64,000 nt of DNA, taken from contig CAWHEX010000010.1 in NCBI GenBank assembly GCA_963828625.1, positions 372,001 to 436,000 on the forward strand, in the 5' to 3' direction. Of this stretch, positions 39,376-48,736 are shown one piece after another (position 1 is the first letter of the stretch; every line of letters starts with the position of its first letter). The notes below the pieces were generated by a model. That model saw nothing but the letters and a program-made list of their open reading frames with translations. It made no database searches and had not been told where the DNA came from. Made by a program: the position numbers and the translations under genes. This DNA is from PALSA-894 sp963828625 (GTDB taxonomy: Bacteria; Pseudomonadota; Alphaproteobacteria; Rhizobiales; Xanthobacteraceae).

Positions 39376-39770
39376 AAGGGCGCCTCGTACCAGGCGCGCG
39401 CATTCGGGGATTCGCCGACCGTCACGCGGATCGCGGAGATTTCCTTCGCGGGCCGCCCGAGCTTGTTCGCCTTCACGGCGGCGGCGAACTGGTCGAACAC
39501 CCAGCGGGTGAGCCACTCGGTCGTGGTGTTGACGCCCTTGAATTCCGCGATGTCGTCGAGGTTCTTGTAGTTGAGCTGCTTCAGCGTCGCTTTCAGCACG
39601 TCGATGGCGCAGCCGATGTCCACCACGATGCCGTTCGGGTCGAGCTTCTCCGACATGAAGGCGACCGCGACCGTGAACGTCGCGCCGTGCAGCGCCTGCG
39701 CGGGGCCGAAGACGTCGCCCTTGAACGAGTGGGCGATCATGATGTGGTCGGAAACTTCGACGGCGTACAC
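39372..39770 (-). CDS. 6-pyruvoyl-tetrahydropterin synthase / QueD-like protein with altered active site
   Basis: This 132-residue protein has the T-fold layout, with IMIAHSFKG and LHGATFTVAVAFM where the family has its zinc histidines, DPNGIVVDIG, and NTTTEWLTRWVFDQF. The C-terminal VGESPNARAWYE keeps the substrate-binding Glu. Two features differ: the HGH of canonical members is HGA, and no Cys sits in the loop before it, so one zinc ligand and the catalytic Cys appear to be missing. The start is a GTG with AAGGAG upstream. It lies 13 bp after the dehydrogenase gene and overlaps the glycosyltransferase start. It may act on a different pterin or use other chemistry. Confidence 0.8.
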   Translation of the reverse strand: MYAVEVSDHIMIAHSFKGDVFGPAQALHGATFTVAVAFMSEKLDPNGIVVDIGCAIDVLKATLKQLNYKNLDDIAEFKGVNTTTEWLTRWVFDQFAAAVKANKLGRPAKEISAIRVTVGESPNARAWYEAPL

Positions 39771-39783
39771 GGCGGCTCCTTAC

Positions 39784-40774
39784 TTATGAATAGCGGATCG
39801 GCTGGCAGAGCACGCCGCTGGTGGGATTGAGAATGCCGGGCAGCTTCGCCGGCAGATCGGCGAACGCGACCGGCGGCGCAAGCAGCGCATCGAGCGCGGG
39901 ATCGGCGGCGAGCAGATCGAGCGCGGCCTTGAGCCGGTCCCGATAGGTGAACTGTCCGCGCCGCGACGGCGCGATCTGTCCGACCTGGCTGGAGACGAGC
40001 TTGAGCCGGCGCGAATGGAAGGCGCCGCCAAGCGGCACGCGCACGTCGTTGTTGCCGTACCAGGACAGCTCCAGCACCGTCGCCTCGTTGCCGGCAAGAT
40101 CGAGCGAGGTGCGCAAGCCGGCCTCGCTGGCGCTGGTATGGATCACCAGATCGCAGTCGCGCGGCGCGCCAGCGGGCGCGGCGAACGCGAGATCGAGCTT
40201 GCCGGCGATCCCGGCGCGCGAGGGCTCGATGTCCACGACGGTGACGGACGTACCCGGCAGCCGCGCGCAGAGCCGCGCGACAAGCAGTCCCAGCACCCCG
40301 GCGCCCACCACGGCGATGCGGCCGGCCGGTCCGGGCGCGGCGTCCCACGTGGCGTTGAGCGCCGTCTCCATGTTGGCGGCGAGCGCCGCCCGCTCGGGCG
40401 GCAGGCCGTCGGGCAACGGCACAATATTTTCGGCGGCAAGGTTAAACACGGTCTGGTGCGGATAAAGCGCGAAGCCGAGGCGGCCCGTCTAGGTCCGCCG
40501 GGCCGTCTTCGACGCGGCCCACCATCGCGTAGCCATATTTAACGGGAAAAGGGAATGACCCGCTCATGAATGGCGCGCGCATGCGCTCGTACTCGCTCTC
40601 CGGCACCTTCCCCGAAAAGACCAGCCGCTCGGTCCCGCGGCTGAGCGCGCTCGTGACCGCGCGCACGCGCACGGCGCCGTTGCCCGGCGCCGCGACCGGC
40701 TCGGACCGGATCTCGGCCTTGCCGGGCGCGACATACCAGAGCGCCTCGGCGCGCTGTTCGGAGCCTGCTGCCAT
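39784..40774 (-). CDS. MDR-superfamily (zinc-type alcohol) dehydrogenase, one frameshift
   Basis: This is a medium-chain dehydrogenase-like protein of about 330 residues. The N-terminal part has AEALWYVAPGKAEIRSEPV and YGYAMVGRVEDG. After a shift near 40485 it continues YPHQTVFNLAAENIVPLPDG, and the NAD-binding motif is IAVVGAGVLGLLVARLCARL. The usual GHE zinc-site motif is replaced, so catalytic zinc is doubtful. It heads the operon with the pterin-synthase-like protein, glycosyltransferase and methyltransferase, and is divergent from opgH by 65 bp. It may oxidise or reduce a side chain in that pathway. Confidence 0.8.
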
Positions 40775-40839
40775 TTGAGCCTGAATTGGACTTCCCCGTA
40801 CGCCGCCCGCTATATCCTGCGGGCCCCAAAAAAGCACCC

Positions 40840-42609
40840 ATGACCGACCGCACGCTTTCCGCCTACGCCGACGCGTCCGCCGACCCGCTGACCGGACGGC
40901 GCGTCTTCTTCACCCTGATCGTGCTCGCCTCGATGGTGGGGCTGGTCTGGCTCCTGTCCTACGCGCTGTCGGCCGGCGGCTTCGGGACGCTCGACCTCAT
41001 CCTGGTGGTGCTGTTCGCCATCACGCTGCCGTGGTCGGTGATCGGCTTCTGGAACGCCACCATCGGGCTGTTCATCATGCGTTCGGCCAATCCGGTCGCC
41101 GCGGTGACGCCGGTGTCGGCGCGCGTCACCGGTGACGAGCCGATCACGGCGAAGACCGCGATCCTGTGGTGCGTGCGCAACGAGGACACCGAGCGCGTCA
41201 TCCGCAACATCGAGCCGATGATGGAAGGGATTGCGGCCAGCGACGCGGCGGCCCGATTCCACGTCTTCATCCTGAGCGACACCAACTATCCGGAGATCGC
41301 CGTCGTCGAAGAGCCGCGCTTCGCCGCGCTGAAGGCGAAGTGGGCGGGCCGCCTCGAACTCACCTACCGGCGGCGCACCGACAACACCGGCTTCAAGGCC
41401 GGCAACGTTTTCGATTTCTGCACCCGCTGGGGCGGCGACTACGATCTCGCGGTCACGCTCGACGCGGACTCGTTCCAGACCGCGGACTCGATCCTGCGCA
41501 TGGTGCGCATCATGCAGGTCGAGCCCAAACTGGGAATCCTGCAAAGCCTCGTGGTCGGCATGCCGTCGACCAGCGCGTTCGCGCGCATCTTCCAGTTCGG
41601 CATGCGGCTCGGCATGCGCTCCTACACGCTCGGCAGCGCGTGGTGGCAGGCGGACTGCGGCCCGTACTGGGGACACAACGCGGTTCTTCGTCTGGCGCCG
41701 TTCATCGCGCATTGCCACATCCCGCCGCGTCCGGACGGCACGCACATCCTGTCCCACGACCAGATCGAGGCCGTGCTGATGCGCCGCGCCGGCTACGAGG
41801 TGCGCGTGCTGCCGGAGGAAGGCGCGAGCTGGGAGGAGAACCCTCCGACCTTGCTGGAATTCATCCGGCGCGACCTGCGCTGGGCGCAGGGCAACATGCA
41901 GTACTGGCCGTTCCTTGTGATGCCGGGACTGAAGCCTGTGAGCCGCTACCAGATCGCGTTCGCGATGCTGATGTTCCTCGGCAGCCCCGCGTGGATCGGA
42001 CTGCTGGTGCTCGGCACGCTCGCGGTCGCGTTCCAGGGGCCGGCGAATTTCATCCGGCCCGACGCCGGCATGGCGCTGTTCGTCATCACGCTGATCATGT
42101 GGTTCGCGCCGAAGATCGCGACCGTGCTGGACGTCGTGTCGCGGCCGGCACTGCGCAATTCGTTCGGCGGCGCGGCGCGCTTCATCGCGAGCACGATCAC
42201 CGAGACGATCTTCTTCCTGATGCTGTCGCCGATCATGTGGGTCGGCCACACGATGTTCCTCGCAGGGCTCGTGCTCGGCCAGCGCCTCGGCTGGGGCGGA
42301 CAGGCGCGCGACGATCACTCCGTGCCGTGGAGCGATGCCGCGAAACAACTCTGGCCGCACACGCTGGTCGGCTGGTTCTCGATCCTGACGCTTGCGTTCA
42401 CGGTGCCGGCCGCGATCCCCTACGCGCTGTTCATCGCGGCCGGTCCCGCGCTCGCGATCCCGCTGGCGGTCATCACGTCATGGCCGAGCGTCGGCCGCAT
42501 GCTGATGCGCGCCGGCATCGGCGCACTGCCGGAAGAGAACGCGCCGCCCGCGGCCCTGCGCACGCTCAAGCTGCCGGCGATCGAGGCGGCGGCCGGCCGG
42601 TCGTTCTGA
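40840..42609 (+). CDS. opgH: glucan biosynthesis glucosyltransferase H (OpgH/MdoH)
   Basis: This 589-residue inner-membrane GT2 enzyme makes the beta-glucan backbone of osmoregulated periplasmic glucans. It has two N-terminal membrane segments (VFFTLIVLASMVGLVWLLSY and the next), a cytoplasmic catalytic domain with AILWCVRNEDTERVIRNIEP, LAVTLDADS and RRDLRWAQGNMQYW (the QxxRW-like motif), then about six C-terminal membrane segments. ATG 40840 was chosen because the 18 upstream codons look non-coding. Its stop overlaps the next start. The usual partner opgG is not present here. Confidence 0.9.
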   Translation: MTDRTLSAYADASADPLTGRRVFFTLIVLASMVGLVWLLSYALSAGGFGTLDLILVVLFAITLPWSVIGFWNATIGLFIMRSANPVAAVTPVSARVTGDEPITAKTAILWCVRNEDTERVIRNIEPMMEGIAASDAAARFHVFILSDTNYPEIAVVEEPRFAALKAKWAGRLELTYRRRTDNTGFKAGNVFDFCTRWGGDYDLAVTLDADSFQTADSILRMVRIMQVEPKLGILQSLVVGMPSTSAFARIFQFGMRLGMRSYTLGSAWWQADCGPYWGHNAVLRLAPFIAHCHIPPRPDGTHILSHDQIEAVLMRRAGYEVRVLPEEGASWEENPPTLLEFIRRDLRWAQGNMQYWPFLVMPGLKPVSRYQIAFAMLMFLGSPAWIGLLVLGTLAVAFQGPANFIRPDAGMALFVITLIMWFAPKIATVLDVVSRPALRNSFGGAARFIASTITETIFFLMLSPIMWVGHTMFLAGLVLGQRLGWGGQARDDHSVPWSDAAKQLWPHTLVGWFSILTLAFTVPAAIPYALFIAAGPALAIPLAVITSWPSVGRMLMRAGIGALPEENAPPAALRTLKLPAIEAAAGRSF

Positions 42610-43331
42610 TGGACGACGAGCGCACGTGGCGCGGCATCGAGCGGTCGCTGCGCATCTACTATGACGAGCAGCGCGACACCGCCGCGATGGACGCGCTCTA
42701 CGCGCGGTTCGTGACGGCCGGCGCTCTCGTGTTCGATATCGGCTCGCATGTCGGCGACCGCATCGCGGCGTTTCGCCGCCTCGGCGCGCGCGTGATCGCC
42801 TGCGAGCCCAATCCGTCGCTGCAGCCGACGCTGCGCAAGCTCTACGGCCAGGACGAGATGGTGATGCTCGAACCCGTGGCGGTCGGTGCGGCCGGCGGCG
42901 AGATCGAGATGCGGATCAACGTCGACAACCCGACCGTCTCGACCGCCTCGACGGATTTCGTCAAAGCCTCGCAGGGCGCGCCCGGCTGGGAAGACCAGCG
43001 CTGGGACAAGAGCATCAAGGTGCCGGTCACCACGCTCGATACGCTCGTCGCGCGGTACGGGATGCCGGCGTTCATCAAGATCGACGTGGAGGGCTTCGAG
43101 GCCGAGGCGCTCGCCGGGCTCACAAAGCCCGTTCCGGCGCTGTCGTTCGAATTTACCACGATCCAGCGCGACGTGGCGCGGGCGTGTCTGTCGCGTTGCC
43201 AGGCGCTGGGGTATTCCCGCTACAATGCGGCGCTGGGCGAGAGCCAGACGCTGTTGCATGCCGAGTGGCAGGGCGCGGAGGCGATCGGCCAATGGCTCGA
43301 CGCCCTGCCGATGGAGTGCGAATTCCGGTGA
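42609..43331 (+). CDS. FkbM-family methyltransferase
   Basis: This 240-residue SAM-dependent methyltransferase has the SAM loop LVFDIGSHVGDRIAAFRRLG, then VIACEPNPSLQPTLRKL, and the FkbM signature AFIKIDVEGFEAEALAGL. Its ATG overlaps the opgH stop (TGATG) and its stop overlaps the next start the same way, so three genes are translationally coupled. FkbM proteins O-methylate sugars or polyketides. Here it might methylate the periplasmic glucan or another polysaccharide. That is inference from position. Confidence 0.87.
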   Translation: MDDERTWRGIERSLRIYYDEQRDTAAMDALYARFVTAGALVFDIGSHVGDRIAAFRRLGARVIACEPNPSLQPTLRKLYGQDEMVMLEPVAVGAAGGEIEMRINVDNPTVSTASTDFVKASQGAPGWEDQRWDKSIKVPVTTLDTLVARYGMPAFIKIDVEGFEAEALAGLTKPVPALSFEFTTIQRDVARACLSRCQALGYSRYNAALGESQTLLHAEWQGAEAIGQWLDALPMECEFR

Positions 43332-44266
43332 TGTGTATGCGACGCGTTAGTCTGATCGCCGCCTTTGCGTTCGCGCTTGCAACGCACGCGCTCGCGGCCG
43401 ACGACCTCGCGGTCGACGTGCAGAACGCCAGCGAACCGACGCTGTGCGCCGAGAAGGACAACGTCTATCTCAAGCTCGCCTCGCCGGACGTGCGGCGATT
43501 CAAGATCGAGTCGGTGCATCCGGCCTATGTCGGCACCATCGTGGTCGACCGTTCGGCGTTCGACCTGCACAACTGCCCGGACCTCGCGGCTGCGCCGATC
43601 ATCACCGAGAAGCCGCGCCGCATCACCATCTTCGAAAATCAGGAGTGGCAACTCATCGGCCACACCATTCCGAACTTCTGGCGCAAGACCATCGTGCCGG
43701 TCCGCGTCGGCGATCGCGTCGAGACCGGCATCCAGCTCCTTCAGTTGTGGACGCGCACGCAGGACCGCGCCGAGGAAGTGCTCGTGCTCTATCCGCAGGA
43801 CGGCTACTGGCGCGCCCGTCCGCTGCCGCCCGCGAACCTGAAATGGAGCGCATACGGCTCCTCGTTCATGGTCGGGCCGATCGAGTTCAAGGAGCGCCCG
43901 CTGGTCGATATCCGCGAGGTGGTGTTCGATCCGACGACGCGCTCGTTCCGGCTGACGTTCGCGCGCGGCGGCAGCGCGACCTTGCGGGTCGAGGCGCTCG
44001 ATCAGGATCGTCAGGTGCTCGACATCGCGCTCGATCCGGTCGCCAACCTGCCGTTCGCGGCGCTGCGCTCGATGTTCGTCACCGAGATCAACAATGACGT
44101 GGCGCATCTCGGCTGGCGCGTGAAGGGTGCGCAGAGCTGGGAGCGCACGCCGATCATGGATTTCAAGCGCGCGAACGCGGTCGAGGTGTGGGCCGGGCGG
44201 CTTGTCCCGTCGCGCCACAACACCAGCGCGCCCGACACGGTGTTCCGGGATTTCAAGGGACGCTAG
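43331..44266 (+). CDS. secreted protein of unknown function in the opgH operon
   Basis: This 311-residue protein begins with a signal peptide (RRVSLIAAFAFALATHALAA). The mature part is rich in beta-type segments and carries Cys in PTLCAEKDN and HNCPDLAAAP, which could form a disulfide. It matches no family I can name. It is coupled to the FkbM gene by overlapping stop and start and ends 4 bp inside the convergent YfhO-like gene. A periplasmic role with the glucan synthase is likely but unproven. Confidence 0.82.
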   Translation: MCMRRVSLIAAFAFALATHALAADDLAVDVQNASEPTLCAEKDNVYLKLASPDVRRFKIESVHPAYVGTIVVDRSAFDLHNCPDLAAAPIITEKPRRITIFENQEWQLIGHTIPNFWRKTIVPVRVGDRVETGIQLLQLWTRTQDRAEEVLVLYPQDGYWRARPLPPANLKWSAYGSSFMVGPIEFKERPLVDIREVVFDPTTRSFRLTFARGGSATLRVEALDQDRQVLDIALDPVANLPFAALRSMFVTEINNDVAHLGWRVKGAQSWERTPIMDFKRANAVEVWAGRLVPSRHNTSAPDTVFRDFKGR

Positions 44267-46545
44267 CGCAGCTTCTTCGCCGCCTCCTGCCATGCCCCGC
44301 GCAACGGTTCGAACGTAAAGCGCACGGTCGACTTGCCGGCGGGCACGAACACGCCGCGGAAGATGACGTTCGCGCGGATGATCTCACGCTCGCGATCGTT
44401 CACCGTCGCGCGCCACCACGGGTGCCACACATCGTTGAGCACAAGCAGGCCGCCGCTCGGCGTGTCGGCTTCGATAACCACTTCGGTGTTCGCGTAGCGC
44501 ACGAGCCGCACCGAGCCGGACGCGGCAACAGGCTGCTCCGGCGGCGTGAACGGGAGCAGCGCGGTCTTCGCGGGATCGACATCGGCCGGCCAGCCTTCGA
44601 TGACAAGCTTGTCGAAGTCAGCGACTTTCCAGTCTCCGAGCAGCAGCACACGCGGCAGCGCGCGCGGATTTTCGTAGATGTACGCATCCTTCGTGCGCCC
44701 GACGAAATTGAGATCGCCCGGCTTGAGGTTCTTGTCGATCTGCTCGGCCGGCACGCCGGTCGCGATCAGCCGCAGGCCGAACAGGTCCGCGAAGGGCGAG
44801 CGCCAGGACGGATAGAGCGGCGAGAACGGCCGCTGTCCGGGCGCCGCCACCGTGTCGCCGACCTTCGTCGCCTCGTAGAACCACTTCAGCCGCAGCGGGT
44901 TATGCCCGAACACATGCTCGCAGCCGTGGATCAGGCAGATGTTCGGCCAGTGATACTCGATGCCGATAAGCTCGACGCGGTCGCGGTGGTTCGGCTGCTG
45001 CGCGGCAAGGCGCTGGCGGATGAGCGCGACAGTTTCATTGCGCGTGTCAGGACGCAACGCGTCATAGTGGCCGGCCGAGAGTCCCGTCGACTCGTGCGGC
45101 GCGTTGTTGAATGCGACGTCGGCGGTGGTGAAGGCCGCGAGCAGCACCATTGTGGTCGGCGCCGCACGGCCGCGCACGATCGACAGCATGGCGATCGCCA
45201 CCATCAGGCCGAACACGCCCATCACCAGCGGTGTCACCGCCGTGCTCGCGCCGACGGTCGTTTCGGCGAGCCAGATCGTCACCGCCACGATGGCGAAGAT
45301 GACCAGTCGCTGCGCCGTGCGGTGAAGGCGATACGTTCCGGTGGTCGCAAGCCAGCGATGCAGCGCGTAGCCCGCAAGGATTGCGAGCAGCGCACCGAGC
45401 ACGAAGCTGGCATCCGCCGGGCGGCGAAACAGTTTCACGCCCGGCATGATTTCGTACATCCCGCGGAACACCGGCGTGTACCAGCCGAAGGCATAGAACG
45501 CCGCGAACAGCGCCGCGATGGTGAAGAAACGCACCTCGCGCGACCACAGCCAGCCGCGCACGCAGCCCGCGATCAGCATCAGCGGCACCAGTGCGCCCGC
45601 GTACATCAGCCCCATGTTCTGTGCGAGGAATAGATCGGCCATGCCGAAGCGCTCGTTCCATGCAAAGCCACCGGCGCCCCAGAAATCGACCCTGCGGTCC
45701 ATCGCGCCGAACAGGTCGGGGAAGACGACCGACAGAAGGTGCGTGTAGTGCAGCGAGCCGCGCCCGGCTTCGGCGAAGGTGAACTCCGGCCGGTTGGAGT
45801 CGGTCGCAAGGAGCTCGGTGAGGCCGATCGGAATCGCGATGATCGCAAGCCCGACGATGCCGCCCGCGACGAGCGGCACGATGCTGGCGCGCAAGCGCGC
45901 AACAAAGCCCGCGCCGCACCAGTGCGCCACGACGAAGCCCGCCAGCAGATAAAGCTCGAGCAGCGCCACCTGATCGCGGCCGAGCGCGATCAGCGCACCG
46001 GCGGCGCCCGCGAGCGCGCCATAGCGCCATGACGTGCGGTCGAGCGCGCGCGCCAGCAGCCACAGCGCCAGCGGCAAGTAAGCAAGGCTGATGACCTGCC
46101 CGATGTGCTGCAGCCGCCCGCTCGCCGAGCCGCCGAAGGCGAACGCGAGTGCTGCAACGAGTGCGGCCGCCGCGTGCCAGCCGCGGTCGCGGAAGAACAG
46201 GATGATGCCGAGCCCGCCGAGGAAGAGATAAGCGAACGCGACTGCGTCGGTCGCCTGAAGGCCCGGCGCGGAATTCACGAACGCGAGCAGCACATGCAGC
46301 GGCGACGCCAGCATCGACTGCGGATCGGCGATGTTCGGCCAGCCGGCGAACACCTCCGGCGACCAGAACGGCGACTGGCCGCTCGCGAAGGCGCGCGCCA
46401 TGAACACGACCGGCGGATAGAAGGTAGACTTGGCGTCGTAGGGGATCGTCACCGCGCCCGAGAGCCACGGCCACGCCGGCACTAAGAACAGCAGCGCGAA
46501 GACCGCGACGGTGAGCGCGAGCGAGGGCTGCGTGTCGCGGTCCAT
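44263..46545 (-). CDS. large YfhO-like polytopic membrane protein
   Basis: This is a 760-residue protein. Residues 1-500 hold about twelve membrane segments, starting TVAVFALLFLVPAWPWLSGA. Early conserved features are PYDAKSTFYPPVVFMARAF and PLHVLLAFVNS. The C-terminal 250 residues form a soluble domain ending in a beta-sandwich with DVWHPWWRATVN. This is the layout of YfhO-type GT-C glycosyltransferases that modify cell-surface polymers. It is convergent with the unknown secreted protein of the opgH operon and 3 bp from the next gene. No frameshift is seen. The substrate is unknown. Confidence 0.82.
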   Translation of the reverse strand: MDRDTQPSLALTVAVFALLFLVPAWPWLSGAVTIPYDAKSTFYPPVVFMARAFASGQSPFWSPEVFAGWPNIADPQSMLASPLHVLLAFVNSAPGLQATDAVAFAYLFLGGLGIILFFRDRGWHAAAALVAALAFAFGGSASGRLQHIGQVISLAYLPLALWLLARALDRTSWRYGALAGAAGALIALGRDQVALLELYLLAGFVVAHWCGAGFVARLRASIVPLVAGGIVGLAIIAIPIGLTELLATDSNRPEFTFAEAGRGSLHYTHLLSVVFPDLFGAMDRRVDFWGAGGFAWNERFGMADLFLAQNMGLMYAGALVPLMLIAGCVRGWLWSREVRFFTIAALFAAFYAFGWYTPVFRGMYEIMPGVKLFRRPADASFVLGALLAILAGYALHRWLATTGTYRLHRTAQRLVIFAIVAVTIWLAETTVGASTAVTPLVMGVFGLMVAIAMLSIVRGRAAPTTMVLLAAFTTADVAFNNAPHESTGLSAGHYDALRPDTRNETVALIRQRLAAQQPNHRDRVELIGIEYHWPNICLIHGCEHVFGHNPLRLKWFYEATKVGDTVAAPGQRPFSPLYPSWRSPFADLFGLRLIATGVPAEQIDKNLKPGDLNFVGRTKDAYIYENPRALPRVLLLGDWKVADFDKLVIEGWPADVDPAKTALLPFTPPEQPVAASGSVRLVRYANTEVVIEADTPSGGLLVLNDVWHPWWRATVNDREREIIRANVIFRGVFVPAGKSTVRFTFEPLRGAWQEAAKKLR

Positions 46546-46548
46546 CGA

Positions 46549-47732
46549 TCAGACCGCCACGCCGGTTGCATCGTAGCGGAAAATCCAGTCGTAGCGCTGC
46601 TTCACGGTCTCCTCGCTCCACTGCGCGTCCACATAGGCCTTCGCGCCTGCCGCATCGGCGAGCGCCGGATTGTGGAAGCGCTTCGCCATCTCGTTCGCGC
46701 CGCGCACCAGTTTCGCGACGCGCTCGACGCGCGCCGCGTCATAGCGCGCCAGCGCGGATTCGGCATCGCGATCTTTGGAGAGGCAGCGCGCCAGCACCAT
46801 TCCGTCCTCGATCGCCATGTTCGCGCCCTGCGCCAGCATCGGCAACGTCGGATGCGCGGCATCGCCGAGCAGCGTCGACACGGCCGTGCGAGAGGCGCGT
46901 CAGCGGCTCGCGGCCCGAGCAGCGCCCATTTGTACGGCGACTCGATGTTGCGGATGATCGCATGGATGTCGGCATGCCAGCCGGGGAAATCCGCGGCGCA
47001 TTCCTCGCGCGTGCCGCGCTCGGTCCAGGATTCCACGCGCCAGTCGCGCTCCACGATGCCGACGAAATTGAAAATCTCGCCGCGGCGCAGCAGATAGTTG
47101 ATGACGTGGCCGCCCGGCCCGACCCAGTTGACCCCGACGTTGCGGCGCATGTGCGCGGGAAGTTTTTCGACCGGCACCAGCCCGCGCCACGCCATGCAGC
47201 CGGTGAACACCGGCCGGTCGTCGCCGACGAGGATGTTGCGAATGCGCGAGTGCACCCCGTCGGCGCCGATCAGCGCGTCGCCTGTGAGACGTTCGCCGTT
47301 CGCGAGGTGCAGCGTGACGGCCTTGCCTTCGTCGTCGAAACCGGTTGCCTTGGCACTTAAGCGGATCGCCTCTGGCGCAATCGCTCGCATCGCATCGATC
47401 AGCACACGATGCAGGTCGGCGCGATGGATCATGAAGTACGGCGCGCCGTAGCGCGCGACCAATTCGGCGCCGAGGTCGAACAGCTTCCAGGTCTCGCCGG
47501 TATTCCAGAGACGGATTTCCTTGGCCGAAGGTACGGACCACACGGCGCGCAATGCGTCTTCCAGTCCGAGCGCGAACAGCACACGTGCGCCGTTCGCCGA
47601 AATCTGCACGCCAGCGCCGAGCTCGGCGAGATGTTCGGCCTGCTCGCAGACCGTGACGTCGTGGCCGTCTCGCAACAGCGCGAGCGCGGCCGTGAGCCCG
47701 CCGATCCCCGCGCCGACGATCAAAATGCGCAA
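46549..47732 (-). CDS. FAD-dependent monooxygenase (salicylate hydroxylase-like), one frameshift
   Basis: This is a class A flavin monooxygenase of about 394 residues: MRILIVGAGIGGLTAALAL at the start, LGAGVQISANGARVLFALGL, DALIGADGVHSRIRNILVGD, and STLLGDAAHPTLPMLAQGAN after a shift near 46893. It resembles salicylate 1-hydroxylase and 3-hydroxybenzoate 6-hydroxylase. It ends 3 bp from the YfhO-like gene start. The deacetylase pair on the other side is divergent. It adds another aromatic-ring hydroxylase to the window. The substrate is not known. Confidence 0.86.
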
Positions 47733-47782
47733 TGAAATCTCCGTCCACGCCGCCGCTTGCGATCATCGTCCCAATCGGCGTT

Positions 47783-47815
47783 TACTGGATGCCCCGCTTT
47801 CACGCGGCATGACAA
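47783..47815. repeat. short palindromic intergenic repeat
   Basis: The segment TACTGGATGCCCCGC, then TTTCA, then CGCGGCATGACA forms an imperfect hairpin between divergent genes. The TGGATGCCC and GCATGACA ends resemble the right arm of the repeat at 3694-3779, and a partial TGGATGCCCGCC copy lies near 8252-8265, so they probably belong to the same interspersed family. Confidence 0.55.
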
Positions 47816-47833
47816 GAGCGCCGAGGAACGCCG

Positions 47834-48736
47834 ATGCCCGATCCCACACTTCCGCGCGAGCGCGTCGATTATTCGGCGATCGTGGACCGGCCGCCGCTGC
47901 AACTGCCCGGCGGCGCGCGGCTGATCTTCTGGACCATCGTGAACCTCGAGGTGTGGGACATCGGCAAGCCGATGGCGCGGCAGGTGCTGCCCGCGCCGAC
48001 CGGGCAGCCGATGCTGCCCGACGTGCCGAACTGGAGCTGGCACGAATACGGCATGCGCGTCGGCGTGTGGCGCTTCTTCGACCTCTTCGCACGCCTCGGC
48101 ATCAAGCCGACGCTCTCGATCAACGCGCGCGTCTGCGAGGATTACGTTCGCGTCGCGCAGCAGGCAAAGGACGCCGGCTGGGAATTCATGGGCCATTCGT
48201 ACGAGCAAGGCCCGATCCACAAGGAGCCGGACCAGGCCGCGATGATCGCGCGCTCGATGGGCATTCTGGAGAAATTCACCGGCAAGCGGCCGGTCGGCTG
48301 GCTCGGGCCGGGCCTCACGCAGACCTACGAGACGCCGGAGCTGCTCGCCGCGGCGGGCGTGAAGTACATCGGGGATTGGGTCTATGACGACGAGCCTACG
48401 GTCATCCGCACCGAAAAAGGTCCGTTGGTGACCCTGCCCTATACGGTCGAACTGAATGACATCCCGATGATGCTCGTGCAGCATCACGAGAGCGACTATC
48501 TGCTCAAGCGCACGATCGACCAATTCGACCGGCTGTACGCCGAAGGCGCGCAGCGCGCCAAGATCATCGCGCTCGCGATCCATCCATACATTTCGGGCCA
48601 GCCGCACCGCATCAAGTATCTCGAGCAGATCTACGACTACGTCGCGAAGCACGAGGGCGTGCTGCACTGGAACGGCGAGCAGATCCTCGACTGGTACATG
48701 ACGCAGACCGACGCCGCGAAAAAGGCCGCCGAATGA
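47834..48736 (+). CDS. PuuE/NodB-superfamily polysaccharide deacetylase-like protein (copy 1)
   Basis: This is a 300-residue protein of the allantoinase PuuE / polysaccharide deacetylase superfamily. It has LPGGARLIFWTIVNLEVWD (NodB metal-Asp region, with Glu in place as in PuuE), WEFMGHSYEQGPIHKE with possible metal His residues, and GWLGPGLTQTYETPELLAAA. No signal peptide is seen, so it is probably cytoplasmic and acts on a small amide rather than a wall polymer. The next gene is a clear paralogue and starts at an ATG overlapping this stop (ATGA). The substrate is unknown. Confidence 0.83.
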   Translation: MPDPTLPRERVDYSAIVDRPPLQLPGGARLIFWTIVNLEVWDIGKPMARQVLPAPTGQPMLPDVPNWSWHEYGMRVGVWRFFDLFARLGIKPTLSINARVCEDYVRVAQQAKDAGWEFMGHSYEQGPIHKEPDQAAMIARSMGILEKFTGKRPVGWLGPGLTQTYETPELLAAAGVKYIGDWVYDDEPTVIRTEKGPLVTLPYTVELNDIPMMLVQHHESDYLLKRTIDQFDRLYAEGAQRAKIIALAIHPYISGQPHRIKYLEQIYDYVAKHEGVLHWNGEQILDWYMTQTDAAKKAAE

